Source of the DNA: JALYIM01 sp040003205
GTDB taxonomy: Bacteria; Acidobacteriota; Terriglobia; Terriglobales; Acidobacteriaceae
Length of the DNA stretch: 9,164 bases
Direction of reading: 5' to 3'
Assembly: GCA_040003205.1 (NCBI GenBank)
Contig: JBDUDA010000121.1
Span: 1-9,164, forward strand
Shown here piece by piece: positions 1-5,699 of this stretch; within the stretch, counting starts at the first letter, position 1, and each line of letters begins with the position of its first letter. The position numbers and the translations under genes were made by a program. The notes under the pieces were generated by a model. The model searched no databases, was not told the origin of the DNA, and saw only the letters and a program-made list of their open reading frames with translations.

Positions 1-27
1 GCACAGTAGTAACATCAATGCAGATAT

Positions 28-61
28 GGCCGGTCAGGCTTAGTCCTGACCGGCCTTTTTT
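28..61 (+). terminator. Intrinsic terminator of an upstream gene
   Basis: A perfect 11-bp GC-rich stem (28-38 with 45-55) closes a 6-nt loop and is followed directly by six T residues (56-61). This is the classic form of a rho-independent terminator reading rightwards. The gene it ends must lie off the left edge of the window, since no coding region is visible in 1-27. It separates that gene from the propeller gene that starts at 148. Confidence 0.9.
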
Positions 62-132
62 GGTCGGCACTTAAGTAACTTGATTGGACCACAGTGGGCT
101 GGCAGTCTGAGCCGGGAAGCTATTTCTGTGCC

Positions 133-137
133 GGGGG
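133..137 (+). promoter_or_regulatory. G-rich ribosome binding site deciding the start at 148
   Basis: A run of five G residues lies 10 nt before the ATG at 148 and only 4 nt before an in-frame TTG at 142. The spacing favours the ATG. It is a weak, non-canonical Shine-Dalgarno sequence. No convincing -35/-10 pair was found in 62-132. Confidence 0.4.
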
Positions 138-147
138 ATAATTGTTC

Positions 148-2166
148 ATGAAATCCACGAAAATTCAGGCAATTTCGTTGCGCTGGCTGACGGCGGTGAC
201 AGCTCTTTCTCTCTTCGCATTGATTTCGGCGACTGGCGCGAGGGCAGCGCAATGGCCGGTTTCAGGGCCGGATGGCGGAGACGTTCGAAGCCTCGGCTAT
301 GACCCGCGCAATCCTGATCGCATTCTGCTAGGCACCAGCACCAGCACACTCTTCCTCTCGCAGGATGGCGGCCACAACTGGTCGCGTTTTGCGCATCTTG
401 GCGATAGCGACGATTACGTTCTTGATCACATCGTGATTGACCCTAAAAATCCCAATACGATTTTTGTTTCCGCCTGGAGCGTGAATAATCAGCAGTCCGG
501 CGACGTGTTTCGTTCCAAGGATGGCGGCAAGTCCTGGCAGACGCTTCCCGAAGTCCACGGAAAGTCTGTGCGCGCGCTGGCGATGTCCGCTTCCGACAGT
601 AAGGTTCTGGTAGCGGGTGCGCTGGATGGAGTATTCCGCACCCAGAATAGCGGCAACGGATGGCAAAGGATTTCTGCACTCACCCCGGAAGTTAAGAACG
701 TTGAGTCGATCGCGATTGACCCTAAGAATCCGAATGTGATTTATGCGGGCACCTGGCATTTGGCGTGGAAGACCGCGGACGGCGGAGTGAGTTGGCAGCA
801 CATCAACAAAGGGATGATTGACGATTCGGATGTTTTTTCGGTGATCGTCAGCTCCAGTGACCCTTCTGTGGTATTTGCGAGCGCCTGCTCCGGCATCTAC
901 AAGAGCGAAACGGCAGGCGATCTGTTCGCGAAGATTCAGGGGATTCCATTTACCGCACGACGCACACGAGTGTTGAAGCAGGATCCCAGCGATCCATCGA
1001 TTGTGTATGCGGGAACGACCGAGGGTTTGTGGAAGTCAACCGATCTGGGCAAGAGCTGGAAGCATGCCAGCGGATCTGAGATTGTGGTCAACGATGTCTC
1101 GATTGATCCACGGGACTCGAAGCGTGTGTTGCTGGCGACCGATCGTGGCGGCGTTCTGGCGAGCGAAGATGGGGCACAGACTTTTGCTGCCTCGAATCAT
1201 GGCTATACTCATCGTTTCGTAACGGCGATTGTGGCCGACAAGAATGATCCTGAAACCATGTTCGCCGGGCTCTCCAACGACCGCGAATGGGGCGGGGTGT
1301 TTGCTACCCATGACGGCGGACAGCACTGGTCACAGAAGAGTGACGGATTGGGCGGCCGCGACGTGCTCACTTTAAGGCAGGCCAGCAACGGAGACGTTGT
1401 CGCGGGCACCAATCGTGGCATTTTTCTGTTGGCGCATAACGGCAGCCAGTGGAAACCGATTAATACCATCATCAATATAAAGAGCTCTTCAGCTCGCGGG
1501 AAAAAAGGTTCGCGAAAAGCTCCCGCAGCCAGCACAGCTTCAAAATCAGTGTTGGAAGCGCGCGTGAACGAAATTGAAATCACGAAGAAGACCTGGTACG
1601 CAGCGACCTCGGCAGGATTATTTGCCAGCTCGAATGAAGGAAAGAGCTGGAGCGGCGGGCCGGTGGCAGGGAAACAGGATTTCGTTTCCGTCCAGGCACG
1701 CGGAGAACTAGTGGTGGCCGCTACCAGAACCAACGTGATGGCTTCGGTGAATGGGGGAAACACCTGGCAGCAGGGCAGCCTGCCGTCGTTCGTGACGAGC
1801 ATCCGTAGCGTAACGGTAACTCCCGAGTCGGAGGCGGTGGTCGCTTCCCGCGAAGGCGCTTTCCGCAGCACGGATTCAGGCGCGACTTGGCAGCGAATCC
1901 TCAATGGACTGCCGGACAAAGACATCAATTCGATCTCCTACGATGAAAGCACTAGCCGCCTGCTTGCAACCAGCACTGCTACCGGCGTGATTTTCGAGAG
2001 CCAGGATGGCGGACGTAGTTGGAGACGTGGTCCAGACTCGGGATACACGCTGCGTAATGTTCACGTTGTTCACGGACACTTCGTGGCGTCTACTCCGTTC
2101 GATGGGGTAATTGTGCAGCCGGAGAACGAGGCGCGGAGCGCTTCGGCAGGAGTGGGATCGAACTAG
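148..2166 (+). CDS. Exported Asp-box (BNR/sialidase-like) beta-propeller repeat protein
   Basis: This is a protein of about 672 residues, probably secreted. Residues 1-34 form a Sec signal peptide: a basic n-region, a hydrophobic stretch of about 15 residues and an ARA/A cleavage site before AQWPV. The rest is made of repeats carrying the Asp-box motif S-x-D-x-G-x-S/T-W. Examples (numbered from this start) begin near residues 71, 123, 165, 209, 297, 387, 494, 533, 574 and 618, with degenerate copies near 253, 339 and 429. Spacing is mostly 39-52 residues, as expected for propeller blades. Many blades also carry a D-P-x-N/D-P-x-x-x-Y/F-A-G strand motif. The count of about 13 blades would suit two seven-bladed propellers, as in GH74 or sortilin/Ycf48-like proteins. 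A basic low-complexity linker at about 446-468 interrupts the repeats. No glycosidase catalytic residues can be assigned, so the function is unknown; binding or scaffolding in the envelope is as likely as catalysis. The gene is monocistronic between two terminators. An alternative TTG start at 142 adds two residues. Confidence 0.9.
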   Translation: MKSTKIQAISLRWLTAVTALSLFALISATGARAAQWPVSGPDGGDVRSLGYDPRNPDRILLGTSTSTLFLSQDGGHNWSRFAHLGDSDDYVLDHIVIDPKNPNTIFVSAWSVNNQQSGDVFRSKDGGKSWQTLPEVHGKSVRALAMSASDSKVLVAGALDGVFRTQNSGNGWQRISALTPEVKNVESIAIDPKNPNVIYAGTWHLAWKTADGGVSWQHINKGMIDDSDVFSVIVSSSDPSVVFASACSGIYKSETAGDLFAKIQGIPFTARRTRVLKQDPSDPSIVYAGTTEGLWKSTDLGKSWKHASGSEIVVNDVSIDPRDSKRVLLATDRGGVLASEDGAQTFAASNHGYTHRFVTAIVADKNDPETMFAGLSNDREWGGVFATHDGGQHWSQKSDGLGGRDVLTLRQASNGDVVAGTNRGIFLLAHNGSQWKPINTIINIKSSSARGKKGSRKAPAASTASKSVLEARVNEIEITKKTWYAATSAGLFASSNEGKSWSGGPVAGKQDFVSVQARGELVVAATRTNVMASVNGGNTWQQGSLPSFVTSIRSVTVTPESEAVVASREGAFRSTDSGATWQRILNGLPDKDINSISYDESTSRLLATSTATGVIFESQDGGRSWRRGPDSGYTLRNVHVVHGHFVASTPFDGVIVQPENEARSASAGVGSN

Positions 2167-2181
2167 AAGTTTAGATCTAAG

Positions 2182-2209
2182 AGCCCCACGCGATTGCGTG
2201 GGGCTTTTT
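2182..2209 (+). terminator. Intrinsic terminator of the propeller gene
   Basis: A perfect 10-bp stem (2182-2191 with 2196-2205) with a GATT loop ends in a run of five T residues (2205-2209), 15 nt after the stop codon at 2166. It is efficient-looking for rightward transcription. The same hairpin read leftwards lacks a good U-tract, so it is at best a weak terminator for the minus-strand operon converging on it. Confidence 0.92.
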
Positions 2210-2232
2210 GATTTTGGTGCGGGTTGAATTTC

Positions 2233-2268
2233 CCCCACCCTTGTGCAAAGTGCCGCGCAAGAATGGGG
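2233..2268 (-). repeat. Imperfect 14-bp palindromic element between convergent genes
   Basis: The arms at 2233-2246 and 2255-2268 are inverted copies of a CCCCAnnCTTGnGC-type sequence around an 8-nt loop. Read on the minus strand, the differences become two G-U wobbles and one A-C mismatch, so the hairpin is much more stable as a minus-strand transcript. That fits the 3' untranslated region of the ADH operon, which ends at 2403. The sequence resembles dispersed intergenic elements that I recall from acidobacterial genomes; this is memory, not a search. It may help to end or stabilise the operon mRNA. Confidence 0.5.
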
Positions 2269-2282
2269 CACCCCGGGTACCA

Positions 2283-2402
2283 AAATCCTATGCCTCCCAT
2301 TAGTTGGGATAGGGATCGTTCGACGGCGTAACTGATCCGCCAGCGAACCAGTTTGCTTGCTCAGGATGACAGAAAAACCTGAGAGGGTGCCTCACCGGAC
2401 TA
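2283..2402. repeat. Non-coding stretch with a second degenerate repeat
   Basis: There is no convincing reading frame here. The part at 2350-2372 contains TTGCTTGCTCAGGATGACAG. This looks like a diverged copy of a CTCAGGATGACA-type intergenic element seen in many acidobacterial genomes (recalled, not searched). It also forms a 6-bp stem (2360-2365 with 2378-2383) around a 12-nt loop. Together with the palindrome at 2233-2268, it makes the space between the converging genes a patch of repeat relics. Confidence 0.4.
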
Positions 2403-3422
2403 TCACCTGGTCGTCGTTAATACCACCCTGAAGCGGGCTTTCCCGCTGATCATTTGTTGGAATGCCTCTGCCGCTTTTTCAAGTGGATACTGTTCAATCA
2501 TGGGACGAACTCCTGACAGTGTGCTGAAACGCATGGTGTCTTCGGAGTCTTTGGCGGTTCCCGACGGCCAGCCTTGAAGTGCTCGCCTGTTGGGGATCAA
2601 CTGGAGTGGAGTTACGGTTAGCGAATCAGCCGTAGCGCCAACAATGACGAGTCTTCCATTCACTCCCAGACCATCGACTACGGATGAGATTGATTTGGAA
2701 TCGGGCGCGGTAGCGAGAACGACTCGTGCGCCTCCCAATTTTTGCAGAGCTGCCGCTGGAGAACCGGAGCTCGCGTCAATGTAATCGTGCGCACCGAGTT
2801 TCCGGGCGAGCGGTTCTTTATCTTTTCCGCGTCCGATGGCGACGGTACGAAAGCCCATCTGGCGGGCATACTGAATGCCGAGGTGGCCCAACCCTCCAAT
2901 ACCTTGTACGGCCACGAGGTCGCCGGCCACAGCTCCCGAGTGGCGAAGGGAGTTGAACACCGTGATACCAGCGCAAAGCAGCGGTGCGGCTTCTGCAGCA
3001 GGCAGATCCTCAGGTATGGCGGCGACCGCCTCCGAGGGGACGACGACGTATTCGGCGTAGCCTCCGTCAAAACTGATGCCGGTGATTTTGCCGTTTTGGC
3101 AAAGAACGAAATCTCCGCGACGGCAGGGATCACATATGAAGCAATGGCCTCCATGCCATCCCACGCCTACACGCTCCCCCTCCTTCCATTGGGTAACGTC
3201 CGCGCCCACTGCGTCTACTCGTCCGGCGATCTCGTGTCCGGGGACACGAGGATACTGAATTCCAGGCCAGTGGCCCTCTTTGACCAAGGCATCACTGTGA
3301 CAGATGCCGCAGGCCTCGACCTTAATACGTACTTGTCTGCGTTGTGGCGCAGGGACTTCCCGCTCCACTACTTCGAAGTTGCCGCCTGCTTTGCTGATTT
3401 GAACTGCTTTCATACGTGACAT
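2403..3422 (-). CDS. Zinc-dependent alcohol dehydrogenase (medium-chain MDR family)
   Basis: This 339-residue cytoplasmic enzyme should oxidise alcohols to aldehydes or reduce aldehydes with a nicotinamide cofactor. The GroES-like N-terminal domain carries the catalytic-zinc ligands Cys41 (GICHSD), His63-Glu64 (PGHE) and Cys150. The structural-zinc lobe has Cys94, Cys97, Cys100 and Cys108. The Rossmann fold starts at GIGGLGHLG (174-182). The length matches bacterial ADHs of about 340 residues. The loop after the second Rossmann strand reads IGRGKDK, with no acidic residue at the usual NAD-selecting position, so NADP(H) use is possible (inference). The start at 3422 has an AGGAG site 8 nt upstream. 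An in-frame ATG at 3413 is less well placed. It is the last gene of a likely operon, 35 nt behind the small protein gene and downstream of the GH15 gene. The physiological substrate cannot be read from the sequence. Confidence 0.92.
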   Translation of the reverse strand: MSRMKAVQISKAGGNFEVVEREVPAPQRRQVRIKVEACGICHSDALVKEGHWPGIQYPRVPGHEIAGRVDAVGADVTQWKEGERVGVGWHGGHCFICDPCRRGDFVLCQNGKITGISFDGGYAEYVVVPSEAVAAIPEDLPAAEAAPLLCAGITVFNSLRHSGAVAGDLVAVQGIGGLGHLGIQYARQMGFRTVAIGRGKDKEPLARKLGAHDYIDASSGSPAAALQKLGGARVVLATAPDSKSISSVVDGLGVNGRLVIVGATADSLTVTPLQLIPNRRALQGWPSGTAKDSEDTMRFSTLSGVRPMIEQYPLEKAAEAFQQMISGKARFRVVLTTTR

Positions 3423-3457
3423 TTTGTGCTCTCCTGACTCGTCAAGTTTCTTCCGAA

Positions 3458-3760
3458 CTATTCTGGAATTCCTACGACCAGTGTTTTTCTGCGGGGCAAT
3501 TGATCGTCCGGAATCTCGGCTAGGAAGTTAATTTCGATACCCAACTGGATGCATTCCAAACGCGCCGCTTCGTTGAAGAAATAAACTACATCGCCTCCGA
3601 AAAGATCTTTGGCGCGCTTGCGCCCATCGAGATCGAATGGACTCGGCGAATAAACCTTGAGGTCACGGCATTCCTTCAGGCTGGCTGACAGCTCACGCTG
3701 AAAGGTGAGGCCACCCTGTCTGACTTCCGCCATCGTTAATGACATCACGTGATAGGACAT
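3458..3760 (-). CDS. Unrecognised 100-residue protein in the GH15-ADH operon
   Basis: This is a soluble-looking protein with no signal peptide or membrane segment. I do not recognise its family. The middle is charged (a DLDGRKRAKDLFGG stretch at about 43-56). It is followed by an amphipathic segment, VVYFFNEAARLECIQLGIEI, and a C-terminus rich in Pro, Arg and Lys. The gene begins 3 nt after the GH15 stop codon and ends 35 nt before the ADH start, which argues that it is real and translationally coupled. There is no clear Shine-Dalgarno sequence before the ATG at 3760. In-frame ATGs at 3745 and 3733 are alternatives that would shorten it by 5 or 9 residues. No function is proposed. Confidence 0.65.
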   Translation of the reverse strand: MSYHVMSLTMAEVRQGGLTFQRELSASLKECRDLKVYSPSPFDLDGRKRAKDLFGGDVVYFFNEAARLECIQLGIEINFLAEIPDDQLPRRKTLVVGIPE

Positions 3761-3763
3761 AGA

Positions 3764-5572
3764 TTACTTTTTTGGATGTAAATCTTTTGCGCGCTGGTGA
3801 ACCGGGCCGGCTTGGCGGCTGATATTCAGGACCGCGTTGACCAATGCCACGTGAGAGAATGCCTGCGGAAAATTTCCCACCAGGCGTTTTGCCTCGGGAT
3901 CGTATTCCTCCGCCAATAGGCCAACGTCGTTACGTAAAGCCATTAGCTTATGGAGGAGTCGGTCGGCATCGGCATGGCGGTCGAGCAAGATGAAATTATC
4001 AACCAGCCAGAAACTACAGGCGAGAAACACACCTTCTCCCGGGGGAAGGCCGTCATTCACGGTCCCAGTATTGTAGCGGCGAACGAATCCGTTCCACATA
4101 AGCTCGCGCTCGATCGCCCGGATGGTGCCACGAACACGGGGGTCGTCGGCGGGTAAAAAGCCCACTAGCGGTATTTGAAGCAGGCTGGCGTCAAGGTTGG
4201 TTGAACCGTACGATTGCACGAAACTTCCCAATTTTTTGTTGAATGCCTGCTCACATATTTCTGCGTGAATCTGGTGCCGGATCGCGATCCACTCGTCCAG
4301 CGGGCCATCCACATCAAACTCCTGAATGCTCTTGATGCCGCGGTCAAATGCAACCCACGCCATGACTTTTGAATGCGTGAAATGGCGGCGAGGGCCGCGA
4401 ACCTCCCAGATGCCTTCATCCGGCTGCTGCCAGATCTTTGCCAGGTGTTCCAGCAAAGCGCGCTGGAGATTGATTGCGTAATCACTCTTCGGCAGTCCAC
4501 CCTTGCGGGCCTGATACAGAGCGTCAGCTACTTCTCCGTAGATATCCAACTGCAATTGATCGGATGCAGCATTGCCGACCCGAACCGGCAAGGAACCTTG
4601 ATATCCCGACAGCCATGGGATCTCCCATTCAGGCAAATGGCGCTCGCCCGCTACACCGTACATGATTTGAACCTGATCGGGGCTGCCGGCGACGGCGCGC
4701 AGCAACCAGTTTTGCCATTCTGCCGCCTCATCGTAATATCCCGCGTGCATAAGCGTTAGGAGGGTAAAAGTAGCGTCCCGCAGCCAGCAGAAACGATAGT
4801 CCCAGTTACGCGGACCCTGCGGCTTCTCGGGCAGGGAGGTCGTGGCGGCGGCGAGAATTCCACCGGTGGGAGCGTAAGTGAGTGCTTTAAGTGCGATTAG
4901 AGATCGTTCCACTGCCTTCGACCAGTGGCCGTGATAGGTGCAGCGGGACGTCCACTCCTGCCAGAAACCCTCGGTTTCCTCCAGCGCTTTCTCGGCGTCA
5001 ATCGCTTCGGGAAGAGCGCCATGCGATCGTCCATAGCTCAACACAAAGGCGACAGTCTCTCCTTCACTGACAGTAAAGTCGCTGACGGTTTTCATATTCT
5101 CGCCGCGCAGAGGCGCCTGCGTGCGGAGAATTGTCATATCCGGCCCGGCGATAGCGCGCAGCGACTGGTCTTCGGTGCGCGTGACCCAGGGGATGGAGCG
5201 GCCGTAATCGAAGCGGATGGTGAGCTCCATTGCCATGGAAACAGTTCCGCGCTTTCCGCGCACCAGGCGGACGAGATTCGAATGTTTGCCACGCACGGGC
5301 ATGAAATCTATAAGCGTTACGGTGCCTGTCTCGGTCTCGAAATCAGTTTCAAGAATCAGGGTCTTATCGCGGTAACGTCTGGAGGTATGTTTGACGGCGT
5401 CGGCAGGTGCAATCCTCCAGCAGCCGTTTTCATCGGTGCCGAGGAGCGAAGCGAAACACGCGCTCGAATCAAAACGCGGCCAGCAGAGCCAATCGATGCA
5501 GCCATCATTTCCCACCAACGCCGCAGTTTCGCAATCGCCGATGAGAGCGTAGTCTTCTATCCGGCAGGACAT
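3764..5572 (-). CDS. GH15 family glucoamylase/trehalase-like glycoside hydrolase
   Basis: This is a 602-residue cytoplasmic enzyme of the COG3387/GH15 type. The family inverts alpha-glucosidic bonds in glucans, isomalto-oligosaccharides or trehalose. The N-terminal beta-sandwich domain opens with the family hallmark IEDYALIGDCETAALVGNDG and then IDWLCWPRFDS. The (alpha/alpha)6 barrel follows from about residue 215, with RNWDYRFCWLRD (about 255-266) lining the active site. The general acid is probably Glu390 in GIWEVRGP. The general base is probably Glu555 in LLAEEYDP, shortly before GNFPQAFSH. Both catalytic carboxylates are present, so the enzyme should be active. The ATG at 5572 is chosen because family members start a few residues before IEDYALIGD. 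A TTG at 5644 would add 24 unconserved residues. Neither start has a good ribosome binding site. There is no signal peptide. It is the first gene of the likely operon with the small protein and the ADH. Substrate choice (maltodextrin or trehalose) is undecided. Confidence 0.92.
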   Translation of the reverse strand: MSCRIEDYALIGDCETAALVGNDGCIDWLCWPRFDSSACFASLLGTDENGCWRIAPADAVKHTSRRYRDKTLILETDFETETGTVTLIDFMPVRGKHSNLVRLVRGKRGTVSMAMELTIRFDYGRSIPWVTRTEDQSLRAIAGPDMTILRTQAPLRGENMKTVSDFTVSEGETVAFVLSYGRSHGALPEAIDAEKALEETEGFWQEWTSRCTYHGHWSKAVERSLIALKALTYAPTGGILAAATTSLPEKPQGPRNWDYRFCWLRDATFTLLTLMHAGYYDEAAEWQNWLLRAVAGSPDQVQIMYGVAGERHLPEWEIPWLSGYQGSLPVRVGNAASDQLQLDIYGEVADALYQARKGGLPKSDYAINLQRALLEHLAKIWQQPDEGIWEVRGPRRHFTHSKVMAWVAFDRGIKSIQEFDVDGPLDEWIAIRHQIHAEICEQAFNKKLGSFVQSYGSTNLDASLLQIPLVGFLPADDPRVRGTIRAIERELMWNGFVRRYNTGTVNDGLPPGEGVFLACSFWLVDNFILLDRHADADRLLHKLMALRNDVGLLAEEYDPEAKRLVGNFPQAFSHVALVNAVLNISRQAGPVHQRAKDLHPKK

Positions 5573-5614
5573 GAGGCTTGGATGGTGCGGAGAGCTACTA
5601 AGTTCCAAAATAGC

Positions 5615-5627
5615 TGTTGGGGCAACA
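5615..5627. promoter_or_regulatory. Possible operator palindrome
   Basis: TGTTG and CAACA form perfect 5-bp inverted arms around GGG, 43 bp upstream of the GH15 start and 72 bp upstream of the aminotransferase start. A short palindrome in a divergent promoter region is a typical place for a repressor or activator site. An arm of this length can also arise by chance, and no regulator gene is adjacent. Confidence 0.22.
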
Positions 5628-5687
5628 ATCAGTTTGCGCGCCAAGTGGTCGCTACTCAGCTGTCAAACATATACATTTAGAGAAAAT

Positions 5688-5692
5688 GGAGG
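5688..5692 (+). promoter_or_regulatory. Strong Shine-Dalgarno site fixing the aminotransferase start
   Basis: GGAGG lies 7 nt before the ATG at 5700. This sets the start just ahead of the twin-arginine signal and rules out a longer in-frame extension upstream, which would run back to 5571 and overlap the divergent GH15 leader. Confidence 0.85.
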
Positions 5693-5699
5693 TCGAGAG

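Larger units (their letters stand above)
5573..5699. promoter_or_regulatory. Divergent intergenic region between GH15 operon and aminotransferase
   Basis: These 127 bp must hold promoters for both directions. Rightwards, TATACAT at 5670-5676 is a possible -10 box, but no matching -35 is evident. Leftwards, a perfect TTGACA (complement of 5661-5666) lacks an AT-rich -10 at 16-18 nt. A 13-bp palindrome, TGTTGGGGCAACA (5615-5627), lies midway and could be an operator. Assignments within the region are tentative. Confidence 0.35.

Noticed and set aside
40..252. Short minus-strand frame overlapping the left terminator and the propeller start
   Set aside because: It covers a terminator stem and a signal-peptide coding region and has no ribosome binding site or recognisable product.
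1209..1928. 239-codon open frame on the minus strand inside the propeller gene
   Set aside because: It is a shadow of the repeat gene on the plus strand, whose signal peptide and Asp-boxes are unmistakable. The antisense translation shows no recognisable motif.
2742..3419. 225-codon open frame on the plus strand opposite the ADH gene
   Set aside because: The minus-strand frame carries all zinc ligands and the Rossmann motif. The opposite frame has no domain features and is explained by codon bias.
5573..5644. 24-residue N-terminal extension of GH15 from a TTG start
   Set aside because: The extension is unconserved in character, lacks a ribosome binding site, and family members begin just before IEDYALIGD, matching the ATG at 5572.
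5661..5666. Perfect TTGACA (minus strand) as the GH15 -35 box
   Set aside because: At 16-18 nt downstream the sequence is GC-rich with no plausible -10 box, so it is not called as a promoter on its own.
4925..5680. 251-codon open frame on the plus strand opposite the GH15 gene
   Set aside because: The GH15 frame is conserved throughout. The antisense frame has no coherent motif and runs into the divergent promoter region.
5571..5699. 43-residue N-terminal extension of the aminotransferase
   Set aside because: GGAGG 7 nt before the ATG at 5700 and the twin-arginine signal directly after it fix the start. The extension overlaps the divergent GH15 leader.
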